Source: Zygnema circumcarinatum (Eukaryota > Streptophyta > Zygnematophyceae > Zygnematales > Zygnemataceae). From it: a stretch of DNA of 26,574 bases. A model generated the notes under the pieces. It saw nothing but the letters and a program-made list of their open reading frames with translations, did not search any database and was not told where the DNA came from. Below, in pieces: positions 8,173 to 19,200 of this stretch. Numbering within the stretch: position 1 is the stretch's first letter; each line of letters begins with the position of its first letter. The translations under genes were made by a program, and so were the position numbers. Where the stretch lies: assembly GCA_037447605.1 (NCBI GenBank), contig CM074821.1, positions 1,330,496 to 1,357,069 on the forward strand, written 5' to 3'.

Positions 8173-10358
8173 GCCGCCTCCTCCCACCTCTCCAACACCT
8201 CCAGCGCGCTCGGAGTCATCGAAGTCAGTCGGAACTTTGACGCTCTCTCGTCCTCTCCGCTCCGAGGCTCGCCCCTCCAACGCTCAGAGGACTTTTTAGA
8301 GCTGCCCGGAAAAAAACTTGAGGCCTCTTCCTTGGCATTTTCTATTAGGGCGCGCGAGCCAGGCCCCAAATCAAGCCCAAAATTTTCCGCCCTCTGCGCT
8401 AAACTCAACACATTTTCAAACATTCGGTGCATGGAACACCTCCTAATCAGAACTCCGTACAGTCCCACATCCCCAATGCTTCCCTCGCTCTCCGTTATCT
8501 CTAACAGTTCTATGCCCTTTGTTACGTCTAACGGATCCCCCGTTGAAGCGAGCGCTTTGATCAAGTCAAAGTAAACTCCAAAATTGGGACGGAGACCGTC
8601 TTTGCGCATTCTGGTCAACACTTCTTCTGCCACGTCAGCTTTGACCGCTGCTTTTGCGGAACAAATGGCGTAGCGCCACGTGTCACAGTTGACTTCTCCA
8701 ATCACCCGTTCGCCATCTGGAAGATGCGCAAAGACAGGGTTCGTTCTACGGTCCGTTGAACTGAAGCCCGGAACGGAGTCACATGTGTCGCCCTCAACGG
8801 CCGTTTCACGGGAACTGTGACTCTGTAACGGAACACATGTAACCGTAGAACTGGAACGGTCCTCAGTTCTCCGTTCGAATCTTCCCCCACTCATATTCTC
8901 AATACCTCCTTTTTCCTTCTCTCCCATTGGTCGAAGACCGCCACGACTATTCGAAAATTCCGAATTTTCGGGCAAAGAATTGCGATCTCTCACCGTTTCC
9001 GTTACCCACAATGGTCCCAACACTGTTTCAGTTACCGTTTCCGTTCCCTTGCTGCTGCTTTGAACTGAATCAGTTCCCTCCTGAACCCTTCTTTGGTGTT
9101 CCGAAAGAGAGGAGGGGGGAGACCTCTCCCCCATTGGCCGCTCTCCACCTCTCAAAAAGAGAGTTTCTATTTGTCTCGCAAAGTCGGCCTACACCCCACA
9201 CCACCCCTCAGTACTATAAAAAATGAAAATCTTAAAACTCCCACAAACCCACTAGAAGAAAAAAAAAAATCTAACATTCAATTAAAAAAGAAGAAAAAAA
9301 AAAAAAAAAAAAAACCTTGATTCCTTTAATACCTTGCCAGCTTCATTTGCAACCTGTACGATCCATCCATGGCGGCTCCTCTCCACTCTCCACCCCCCCC
9401 GTTCCATGTCCTCAGTTACAGTTTTGGCCTCCTCCCATTTTCCACATAGAACGGAGGCCCCCAAAATTCCGTCATAAGTGTACCGGTCCGCCGACAGCCG
9501 CTCCTCTCCTCTAAAAATTTCATTCATTTCAATTCTGCCCCTTTTGACCCCCTGGTAAAGCGAATATGCGCGCTCGAAAAAACCCATTTTAGCATAAATT
9601 CGAATCATTAAATTGACTGTCCCTATGTTTGGCGAGCAATTTTCTTTCATGTAAGAAAAAATTTCGTCCGCTTCTGCAAAGTGGCCCGCTTCTGAGCAGG
9701 CTCGGATAAGGCCTGTATATGTGATGACGTCACGCTCTGCTCCTTCAAGTTCTCTAATTTTCTGAACCTGCGGAAAATATAATATAAAGAGCGAGAGAGA
9801 AAAGAAAAAAAAGGGGGGGGGGAGGGAGGGAGGGAATGTCAGCAAATGGTTCTTTGAAATCTGCTTTTGTTTCAGAATTACAAAAGCCTATTTTTCCTTT
9901 TTTTTGCTTTTACGGTTTGTCGTAAGTTTGTTTTGACTTGTTCTCACTTGACTCGGACGGGTTTTAGGGTTTTAGAGTTTTAGGGTTTTTGGGGAGCTTT
10001 AGGGTTCAGGTTTAGGGTTTGTGACTTTACGAAGTGGAGGATCCTACCAGGCCAATGGCGTCGCGCCACCTGGCAGCGCGGCAGAGGCAGCGCGCCAACG
10101 CATAGTGTACGGCGGCCCCTCCGAGGACGCCTCTCTGCTCCATCTCCTCAAGGAGGGAGAGACCCTCCTCCGCACTGGCCACTCCCATAAGGGCTGGGGG
10201 AGAGAGAGAGAGAGAGGGGGGGGGGGGGGGGNNNNNNNNNNGAGAGAGGGGAGGAAGACAGGAAGAGGGGAGGGAGAGAGAGAGGGGGGGGAGAGAAAGA
10301 GAGGAGGGAGAGAGGGGAACGGGTGGGAGTTGGAAGAGAGAGAGAGAGAGAGAGGAGG

Positions 10359-10412
<54 letters not shown>

Positions 10413-13400
10413 TCGGAGAGATGGAGGGGAGGGAGAGAGCGGAGGGGGGTAGAAGGGGGGCGAGAGGAAGGGGGGAAGTGGGTGGAGAGAGAGAGGCGGA
10501 AGAGAGAGGGGAAGAGACGGGAAGGGAGGGAGAGGGGAGAGAGACAAGGCGAGGAGAGAAGAAGGGGGGAGAAAGGGAAAGGAGGAAACAAGAGGAAGAG
10601 ATGAGAATCGGTTAGTTCAAGGTCAAGAAGGAAAAAAAAAAGAAAAAAAAAGGCAAAGGGAATATGGAAGAGGAGAAACAAAGGAGAGGAAACCGAAGCG
10701 AGAAATGTAGGCGTGGAAAGGAGAGAGAGAGAGGGAGAGAGAGAGAGAGAGGGGGAGGGAGAGTAAGGGAGGAGAGAGAGCCACCTTTGTAGGTTCTGGC
10801 GTTGGGGAAGTGCCCGTCCGCCTCCATGGCTTCCCGGAGCTTCAAAACATCCTCCCTCCTCCCGCAGCTCGCCATCACCTGCAAAGGGAAAAAGGGAAAA
10901 AGGAAAAAGAGAAAGAAAGAATCCAGCAAACAAATATTTACAGAAACTCTAAAAAGACCCAAAATGTAGCAGAGTACTTTTTCCTGGAAAACTGCCGGCC
11001 ATCCTCCTCGTACATGCATGTATGCCTTGTTAGAGACAAATGTGCAGAGAAAAATATAGTGTAAATTCAAAGAGGGAATGCAAATATTTTGATTTTACTG
11101 CCCTATTGTGACTTAGGGATTTACGGTGTTCAAGTTTTCCTCTTAAGAATTTCCAGATTTTTGAACTTTCCTCCACTTTTTCTTCTTCTAGACTTTTGGC
11201 GGCTTTTGAAATTCTGAGACTCGCGAGAATTTGAAAAATAAGGGTTTTAAAAAAAAGGGTTTTCCGGTTTCCGAAACGAGTACCTCAATAGCCAGGCCAT
11301 ATGTCGCCGCATTCGGACGGATTCCGTCCCGTTCCAAGTTTTGGAGAGTCCATAGAACTCCCCTCCACTGCCGGAGGGGGACACATGCATTCAGTATCTG
11401 AAATCCGTACAACAGAAAACGCAACGGGAGAAGAACAAAACATAGAAACGAGATTAGATTCGAAAGAAGGGAAAGAACATAGCTCTGAAAAAAGGGTACA
11501 AAATGTTCGGAAAGGTAAGGCTTTGATTCAAGCCTTTGATGAGAGTTTGTATGTCTGCACTGACCGAGTTATAGATTCCGACATCCGGAAGGAGTACACC
11601 GCTCCAATCTTTGATTCTCAGCTCCTTGTACTGCTTCTTATCTGGACCCGCCCTCAGGAGAGCAACCATCTGCAGAAGCACGGCACTTGTTAGGAGATGT
11701 TAGACCCTCATTTGCCTCTGAATCCTGTGCCGGTCAGGGGTAAGATTTGAATAGGGTTGGGTTACAATTGGGATTCGATAAGGGTTAGGAATGGATCGAG
11801 TTAGGGTTAGAGTTAAGGTTAGGGTTAGGGAATAGGGTTAAGGTATAGGGTTAGGGTTAGGGTTAGGATTAGGCTTAGGTTTAAGAAGAGTTAGGATTAG
11901 GGTTAGGGTTAAGGTTAGGGTTAGAGTTAGGGTTAGAGTTAGGATTAGGGTTAGAAATAGAGTTAGGGTTAGGGTTAGAATAGAGTTGGGGTTAGGGTTA
12001 GAATTAGGGTAAGGTTAGGGTTAGAGTAAGGGTTAGGGTTAGGGCTAGAGTTAAAGTTAGGGTTAGGGTTAGGCTTAGGATTAGGATAAGGGTTAAAGTT
12101 AGGGTTAGGGTCATGGGTAGGGTTATGATTAGGGTTCGAGTTAGGGTAAGGGTAGAGTTACGCTTAGAATCAGGGATTAGAGTAAAGGTTGAAGTTAGGG
12201 TTAAAGTTAGGGTTAAAGTTAGGGTAAGGGTTAAGGTTAGGGTCAGACTTAGGCCCAAATTAGGGTTGACTTAGGCCCAAATTAGGGTTTACTTAGAGTT
12301 GGAGTTAAGACTGGACAATGGCGAGGGTTATGGTTGCGATTGCGATTATACTTAAGTTAGGGTGGTTCGGATTAGAACTAAAATAAAGCCAGGGTTAGCA
12401 TCCACATGGAGAAATCTTGCGTACGGTTCGGTTAGAGTTAAATTAGCACAGAAAATTAGCACATTCTGAAGTTGTTAAAGAAAAAAAAGGCGAAATAAAA
12501 AGGAAAAAAAATACCTCTAGAAGCTCCTGCAGCCGCCCTGCCCTCCCCAGTACGACTGCTGCTGCTTTATAGGCCACAGAATCAGGCCACGTGTCCGGCC
12601 GCTCCTGCAGGGAAATGCAAGTAAAAATAAATAAGAAAAAAATGAAAAAAAGGGAAAACTAAAACTGAATTAAAGTACATTGTTTGCATGACTGCGACAT
12701 TTTTGTGTAGGTGAAAATTGAGAAGAAAAAAATTGGCATGTGGATGGGGCATGGGGGCGAATCTACCATCATGGCTTTCACAACATTCAGAACCTCCGCG
12801 GGTCTCTCTTTGCCAAGTGTCGCGATGAGAGTGGTGTACACGTGTCTGCCATGCAATGGCATGCAATGGGAGTAACATACCCAATAAGTTGAAAATAAAT
12901 AAAGAAAAAAACAAAAAGAATCACAAAAAAATGACTTAGTTTAACTGCGCACTCTCCTTGAGCTCAGCGCTGACATCATCGTCGAATTACATGACGCTAT
13001 ATGTTCTGCAATGAGCCAATTTCCGTTCAACGGTAGACTCAACCAAAGACCGCATAGAAACATCACAATAGCACAACCGCTTTCAAATATTGTTGTGAAG
13101 TTTGTGGATAAGCTGCTGCCACCTGTCAGCGCGCGGTTGGTCCCCGGTGCGCTGAGTCAGCCACTGGACCACATCGACGGCGCGGCGCCACTTCCCGGAC
13201 TCTCCCAGCATTTGGACGAGCCGGATTGCGCGGTACCGATTCAGACGCAGCTTGGCGCTTCGCATGAGGAGGGAGAGCTGGTGGAGAGAGAGAGAGCGAG
13301 GCGCGGCAGAGAGCCTGCAGGGCCTTATTCCGAGCTTAGGGGGAGGGAGAGGGAGAGGGAGAGGGAGAGGGAGAGGGAGACGGAAGAGAGGGAGAGAAAT

Positions 13401-14324
13401 GGTGGGGGAGGAAGTGAGGGACAGGGAGACTGGAGGGGGGGAGAGGGAGAGGGAGAGGGAGAGGGAGAGGGAGAGGGACCAAGTGCAGGCAGGGAGAGAA
13501 AGGCTAAAGGGAGGAGCGGGAACAAGAGAGAGAGGGATAGAGGAGGGAGAGAGGAAGAGAGGGAGAGGCTCCGGTTTGAGGAATTCACCTGCAAGGCCAC
13601 GGCTCATGTATAAGTCTCACATACACAGAGAGCCTCCCTCCTGCATGAGAGGTGAAAACAGATGGAATGAATTCAAGAAGTAAATCGAGCGACTGATTTT
13701 ATGAATAGTTCATTGATCGGTGGACCCGTCGATGCTGTAATGTTAAACAGTGTGTTGAACCTATCAACCAACGTACTTTTGGGATCCACCGCCATGTTTA
13801 TGCGTTGGATCTAGCAATGGATTCAAGGGAGAACATCGTTAGGTTCAATGTATGTACTCATTTCAGCACACAGTTGAACTCAGCGCTCCATGGAATCCAT
13901 CGGTGGATCCTCGTCTCTAAATTTATCAATACGTCCCACGACAGCATTCGGAGCTAACGAATTGTTAAAAAAGCTAAAAACATAAAATTGCAATTTCATC
14001 TAATTAAAGAACTTTCCGATTCGAAAATACAGTGGGCCATAAAAAAAAACCCAAGCTAGCGAAACCCATGAAAAACCCAGAACCTAAACCTCCAAAAAAC
14101 GCTAAAACTCCGAACCAAAGGCCGAAAAATCCCCTAAACCACAAAAACCAGTCAACCCACAAACCCAAAACCCCCGAAACCCAACGGCCCTCAAAAAGAT
14201 AAACCCTAACCCTTATCCTAACCTAACCCTAACCGCCACCCTAACCCTAACCCTAACTATAACCCTAACCCTAACCCTGACAGCTCCCTAAACCCTAGCC
14301 CTAGCCCTAGCCCGAATCCTAATC

Positions 14325-14378
<54 letters not shown>

Positions 14379-15077
14379 ACCCTAACCTTAACCCTAGCCC
14401 TAAATCCTAAACCCTAACCCGAACCCCAACCCTAACCCTAACCCTAAACCCTAAACCCAAAACCCAAAACCCTAACCCCCTGACGCCCCTCACTTCTCTG
14501 CGAGGCGAGTCAAGCGCCGCTCCTCCGTCTCCCTGCTCGCCGTCTCCAGCGCGCCCGTCCTCAGCCAATCCGAGGCCCACCCCTCTCCCACAAGCTTGCC
14601 CGCCCACCCGCTCTCCTCTCTATCCTCCTCTCTCTCCCACCTCTCTCGCTCTCTCTCCCTCTCTACTCTCACCCCTCCCTCTCCCACTCCCTTTCCCTCC
14701 CGCCCCACTCCCCTTTCTCTCTCCCCTCCCCTCCGCCACCCCCTCCCCGCTCCTTCTGCAAGCCCTGCTTTCCGCCGTCCCATAACCCTAAACCCTCCTC
14801 CCTCTCCGGCTCCATGCCCATTCCCAGTGGTCCGCTTAAGGCTGGGCGGCCGCTCTGAACCCTCGCCCCCCAGCGCAAGAACCTTAAACCCTTCCTCTCC
14901 TGCCCGCCCCCATAAACCCTTCTGGCGTTGGTTTTCTGCAAGGTTGAAGACTCCTTGCCGGGTCAACCCAAGCCTGCTCCGTGCATGCATGTCAGTTTCA
15001 CGGAATCCGTTGACAGTTTGCGGAATTTTACGGACAACATGGCACGCGCCATGGCTTAGCACGTGCGGACTCGCCAT
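8169..15077 (-). CDS. DG1: DG1-like chloroplast pentatricopeptide-repeat protein
   Basis: Ten minus-strand exons join in phase: 15077-14494, 13314-13123, 12845-12767, 12604-12515, 11669-11565, 11397-11284, 10878-10785, 10193-10048, 9767-9333 and 9188-8169, giving 952 residues if the first ATG is right. From about residue 190 to 620 it follows land-plant DELAYED GREENING 1 closely: MLGESGKWRRAVDVVQWL, VYTTLIATLGKERPAEVL, PDVGIYNSILNACVPLRQW, GIRPNAATYGLAIEVM, MEQRGVLGG...HYALARCLCR, YMKENCSPNIGTVN. These are successive 35-residue helical-hairpin PPR units. DG1 is a plastid protein needed for early chloroplast gene expression, reported to work with sigma factor SIG6. Exon 10 adds a Ser/Thr-rich linker, more PPR-like helices, and ends LEVLERWEEAA, like the DG1 C-terminus. 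The residues before about 190 are low-complexity, so the start and transit peptide are uncertain; a further upstream exon is possible. Confidence 0.9.
9284..9314 (+). repeat. Poly-A tract in DG1 intron 9
   Basis: A run of As broken only by single Gs lies in the 144-nt intron between exons 9 and 10. On the coding strand it is a T-run located just after the donor (exon 9 ends at 9333). It makes the frame downstream of exon 9 look spuriously open as poly-Phe. Confidence 0.8.
10199..10780. repeat. GA-rich microsatellite with assembly gap in DG1 intron 7
   Basis: Intron 7 (10784-10194) is almost entirely GA/GGGA repeat on the plus strand. It contains a run of 15 Gs, then ten undetermined bases at 10232-10241. 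The N run is an assembly gap of unknown true size, not biology. Long frames on both strands here are repeat artefacts. Confidence 0.95.
11757..12300 (-). repeat. TTAGGG-type telomere-like tract in DG1 intron 4
   Basis: About 540 bases of GTTAGG/GGGTTA units on the plus strand, degenerating into GTTAAAG and GTAAGG variants, occupy most of the 845-nt intron between exons 4 and 5. The dominant unit is the 6-mer TTAGGG, not the plant 7-mer. On the gene's sense strand it reads CCCTAA, opposite to the tract in intron 1. Confidence 0.9.
13330..13570. repeat. GGGAGA repeat in DG1 intron 1
   Basis: Two blocks of tandem GGGAGA hexamers (about 13340-13380 and 13438-13477), separated by GA-rich sequence, lie just upstream of exon 2 on the coding strand. 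There they form a long polypyrimidine stretch before the acceptor at 13315-13316. The open frames across it are low-complexity Leu/Pro or Arg/Glu repeats. Confidence 0.9.
13620..14195. other. Non-repetitive part of DG1 intron 1
   Basis: No coding exon fits here. The part at 13690-13960 has no recognisable feature beyond some GGATCCACCG/GGTGGATCC-like inverted pieces (13784-13795 and 13903-13911). From 14040 it turns into AAAACCC and CCCCGAAACCC repeats that grade into the telomere-like array. Confidence 0.5.
14200..14477 (+). repeat. Telomere-like array in DG1 intron 1
   Basis: Tandem CCCTAA, CCCTAAA and CCCTAGC units run to within about 20 bases of the splice donor of exon 1 (exon ends 14494, minus strand). 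Both the 6-mer and 7-mer are present. On the coding strand it reads TTAGGG/TTTAGGG. Confidence 0.92.
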
Positions 15078-15239
15078 GGGTGGCCGCAGGGTTCAGGGCG
15101 GAGCTGAACGTCAAAAGGAAGGTCAACTGGGGTGGGAACCTTGGGTGCCTTCAGGGAATTAGGGTTCGGTATTTTTGTACGGGCACGGTACGGTATCAGG
15201 AATACTGTACAGTAAGGAGCAGAGATATACTGTACCGTA

Positions 15240-15602
15240 CAGGTCGGACCAGTGGATCAACCCATGACATGGTCGCCAACCATAGATTTGGGACCAAGCC
15301 AACGATTGGCAATGGTCCCAAACATTGGACTCAACGATGGCCAACCATTGCACAGGTCGTGCGATTGGATCAACCACTGCAATGGCTGCGAACCATTGGA
15401 TCGTGTGCCAACGACTCATTGCCAATGGTTGCGAAGCACAGGATCACGGGCCAGCCATTGGCAATTGTTGCGAACCATTGGGCCACCCATTGCCGATGGT
15501 TGCGAACCATTGAATGACAATGGTTGCCAGCAATTGGATCGTCCAACCATGTTCCATTGCCATTGAATGGTGCTCCAATGGTTGCCGATCCACTGGTCCG
15601 GT
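15240..15602. mobile_element. Palindrome-rich candidate transposon, copy 1
   Basis: The tract is packed with CAATGGTTG and its complement CAACCATTG, often joined as the near-palindrome CAATGGTTGCGAACCATTG. It is bounded by inverted repeats CGGACCAGTGGATC (15245-15258) and its complement (15587-15600). TACCGTA occurs directly outside each end (15233-15239 and 15603-15609), a possible 7-bp target duplication. A related tract lies at 19745-20017. No protein is encoded. The mobile-element reading is inference; the inverted ends and internal motif are visible. Confidence 0.6.
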
Positions 15603-15609
15603 TACCGTA

Positions 15610-16230
15610 GTGTTCAAGGTTCAACTGGAAAGCTTGAACTTCCCAAAAAAATTGTTCAATTTCTCAACCCGTTCGGTACTGCGGCAATCAACTAGATAAT
15701 GGCTACTATAAAGTCTACGAAAGTCACCGCACGTGCCGCACCGACTACAATATCCACGAGGCCTAAGTGTCCGGACATCGAGCTCTGACGGCAGAATTTC
15801 CCAACATCTTTTCAATATTCAATACACCGCCAACTCTCCTTGCAGCCAGATCGCCGAGGGCTCTGCGCGTCGACCGGTACTCGTTTCGTACAAGCAGTAA
15901 GTGTCCTTGCCGGCATCTCTGACAAGCGACAACAGGGAGGCCGCCTCCGTCCGTACAGTTTGCGAGCCACGGCCAGATGTGCCTGCGGGGCGGGTGCGAC
16001 GAGGGGTCAGAGCTCCACTAGGAGCGCCGCCTACACTCCCCTCCCTCTCTCCCTCCCTCGCGCTCCCTCCCTCCCTCCCTCCCTCGCGCTCCCCTGCTCC
16101 CTCGCGCTCCCTCCCTCCCTCGCGCTCCTTCCCTCCCTCCCTCCCTCGCGCTCCCTCCCTCCCTCCCTCCCTCCCTCCCTATCCCTCTCCCTCCCTCCCT
16201 CCCTCCCTCCCGTGAAATTGCGAGTCCGTT
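15610..16230. promoter_or_regulatory. Region upstream of the GT14 gene
   Basis: This stretch must include the promoter and 5' leader of the GT14 gene. One CACGTG core is at about 15731. The last 190 bases (16040-16210) are CCCTCCCT repeats with recurring CTCGCGCTCCCTCC units, probably transcribed as a polypyrimidine leader. I see no other gene; frames over the repeat are artefacts. Confidence 0.4.
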
Positions 16231-19200
16231 ATGACCGAAGCCGTGGTAGCTGGAGCGCACGATGCATCCAATTCCCCCGCCTTGCCGACGGAGGAAGGAG
16301 GAGATGAAATCGAGAGCGATAACGAGAGCGAGAGCGAGATCGGTGATTTGTCTGCGGCGATTTTAAGAATATGGGACCATCGGTGGGTGCTGGCGCTATC
16401 TGGCGCAACGCTGGCGGTGACATTGCTGCTATTCATCGCCGAGTACGTCATGGAAGAGAGGAAGGAGGGGGCGGCGGCGGAGGTCTGGCAGCAGCTGGAG
16501 GGGGGACTGTTAGGCAAAGCCGATAGGCAGCTGCCCGTCTTCGCCTTTCTCATCACAGGTGGGGTGAGGGTGGAGGGAGAAGAGGGAAAGGGAGGGAAGA
16601 GAAAGATATGAAATGCGAGAATAGGGCGAAACGTGTCGAAAGTTAGGGGCATTGCAAAAAGGGGCAGTGGTTGGGTAGATGGGTGGAAGAGAGGGAGGGG
16701 AGAGAAAGGGAGGAAAGGAGAGGGAGGGAGAGGAAGGGGGAGGGAGGGTGAGGAAGGGGAGGATGGGGAGGCAGGGAGAGGGAGCCCGGGGGGGGGGGGG
16801 GGTGAGGGAAGGGGATGGAAGTCGAGGAAGGGGGGAGGGAATGGGATGGAGCGAGGTAGGGAGAAGATAGAGGACGGGAAGGAGCGAGACGAGGGACAGG
16901 GGGAGGGAGGGAGAGGGTGAGGGAGAAGGTCCGAGCCCCCCCAACGCGCTCTCACACCCCCCCCCCCTGCAGGCAGAAGCGGGCAGGTGGGGAGCATGCG
17001 GCGGCTGCTGTACGCCGTGTACCACCCACGCAACGAGTACCTCCTCCACTTTGACGGCGCGGCGTCCCCGGGTGCGCACGCGGCGGTGGCGCAGTTCGTG
17101 CGGGACGAGCGCGCGTTCGCGGAGGCGGGGAACGTGCGCGTCGTGACGCGGCCCAACGCGGTGACGTACAAGGGCGCGTCGATGACGACCACGACCCTGC
17201 ACGGCCTCGCGCTGCTCCTGCGGCAGCGACCGGACTGGGACTGGTTCCTCAACCTCAGCGCTAACGACTACCCGCTCGTCACGCCCGACGGTAGCCGCCC
17301 GCGACCCGCATTGTGTGTGGCCCCGCTTAGGATGGCGGTTTGTTCTCTGCTTCTTTCTCTCTCTCTCTCTCTTTTTCTCTCTCTTTTTCTTTCTCTCTCT
17401 CTCCTCTCTCCTCTCTCCTCTCTCCTCTTTCCTCTCTCCTCTCTCCTCTCTCCTCTCTCTTTCCTCTCTCTCCTCTCTCCCTCCGCTCTCCTCTCTCCTC
17501 CCTCCTCTCTCCTCTCTCCTCTCTCCTCTCTCCCTCCTCTCTCCTCTCTCTCCTCTCTCCTCTCCTCTCTCCTCTCTCCTCTCTCCTCTCTCCTCTCTCC
17601 TCTCTCTCTCCTCTCTCCTCTCTCCTCTCTCCTCTCTCCTCTCCTCTCTCCTCTCTCCTCTCTCCTCTCTCCTCTCTCCTCTCCTGTCTCCTCTCTCCTC
17701 TCTCCTCTCCTCTCTCCTCTCTCCTCTTTCCTCTCTCCTCTCTCGTCTCTCTTTCCACTCTCTCCTCTCTCCCTCCTCTCTCCTCTCTCCTCTCTCCTTT
17801 CCTCTCTCCTCTCTACTCTCTCCTCTCCTCTTTGTCTCTCTCTCTCTCGCGCGCGCGCGCTTTCTCCCTCTCCCTTTGCCCGCTCCCTCTCGTCCTCTCT
17901 CTCTCTCATTCTCGCCCGCTCTTTCGCATTCCCACATTCGCGTCCGTGCCAAATTGTGATACGCAGACTTGTTGCACGTCTTTTCCTCTCTCCCGCGGCA
18001 TCTCAACTTCGTGCAGCACAGCGTCGACCAAATGGAGCTGATGTGCGCCTCTCTCCCCTCTCCCTCCTCCTCGAAACCTTTCAGTCTCCGCCTCTCTTTC
18101 TCTCTCGGCTGCATTGCCAGGCTCTCGGAACACAGACTAGATTTGAGCTGCACTTTCCCTAGAAAGTTGAAACTTTCCTAGGATAAGTGACAAAGAAAAT
18201 AACAAAAAATGACTCCCGTGCGAAGCTGCTGCTCTCATACAAGCCTTCCGTGGGATGGCGGAGCTTCTTCACCTGCAGGCAAATCCGGACGCAGCGTTTG
18301 GCTTTGGATTCGCAATTTTCCAGCGGGGCGAAGAAACTTGTCCGTGTGCCGTACAACCGATCCACGCCCACTTCCTTCAGATTTTTTAAAGGTCACTCTC
18401 TTACAAAAGTTCCTTCCAAGCTCCTTAATCTATGCTTCAGGATTCAGACAAAAAAAACGTTACTTTCTTGCTAGCCACCCACCGTGCCAAAACCCTAATT
18501 TTGGCTGCCCAGCCCGCGCATGCAGGCTCGGCGTGGGTGGTTCTGAGCCGCGCCTTTTCGGAGTACACGATCTTCGGATACGACAACCTCCCGCGCACCC
18601 TCCTGCTGTACCTCGCGAACAGCGTGAGCTCGCCGGAGCACTACTTCCAGACGCTGCTCTGCAACTCGCGGGACTTCAACGCGTCGGCGGTCAACTCCGA
18701 CCTGCGCTACATCAAGTGGGAGGGCGGCCAGGCCAGTCGGCGGCTGGTCCTCGTGGTTTCTCGTATGGGCTTGCATGGTTCTCATGAGTGTTCAAGTTCT
18801 TGTGGGCATTTGTTTTGGGGGCTCCAAGGCTTGAAGGAGGTTGATTTGAGATTTTTTTTTTTTTTTTTTTTTTTTTATTTCCTGACGGGATCGTGCTCTT
18901 GCAGCATCCTGTCTCGCTCCTCACCGCGCATTTCCCACTATTTGTGAATAATGGAGGCGCTTTTGCGAGGAAATTTGCAAAAGGCTCAGGCAATGTTTTG
19001 AAGAAGATTGACGAGTGAGTCATCTTCTAAAGCCAAGGATCTGTCTGTCCATTCGATGCAGCACTTTGACCAAACGAAGTGACTAATGAACGAACGAACT
19101 GGTGACTAATCGCCTTGAAAAAGCGATCGTCTTATAGTCAACCCATGCGAACCAAACCAACCGATCGATGTTGTTGATCTCTTGCGTGCAGGGAGCTCTT

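Noticed and set aside
7948-8299. Ser/Leu and Glu/Arg frames on both strands
   Set aside because: Products of the (CT)n microsatellite next to the DG1 stop codon.
10021-10933. Long Arg/Glu and Ser/Pro/Leu frames across the GA-rich tract
   Set aside because: Microsatellite artefacts spanning an N gap inside DG1 intron 7; the real coding pieces here are the short exons at 10193-10048 and 10878-10785.
12004-12258. Minus-strand Leu-Thr repeat frame
   Set aside because: A direct translation of the TTAGGG-type array in DG1 intron 4.
13083-13607. Continuous minus-strand frame starting at an ATG at 13607 and running into DG1 exon 2
   Set aside because: The N-terminal two thirds is hexamer-repeat Leu/Pro sequence. 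Joining exon 1 (ending 14494) to an acceptor at 13315-13316 gives correct phase and matches the DG1 family better, so the repeat is intronic.
16510-18153. Minus-strand open frame of more than 500 codons and plus-strand Ser/Leu frames over the same DNA
   Set aside because: They are open only because of the TCTCC/GGAGA repeats in GT14 introns 1 and 2; the products are RERREER or SLLSPL repeats, and the frame runs antisense through clear GT14 exons.
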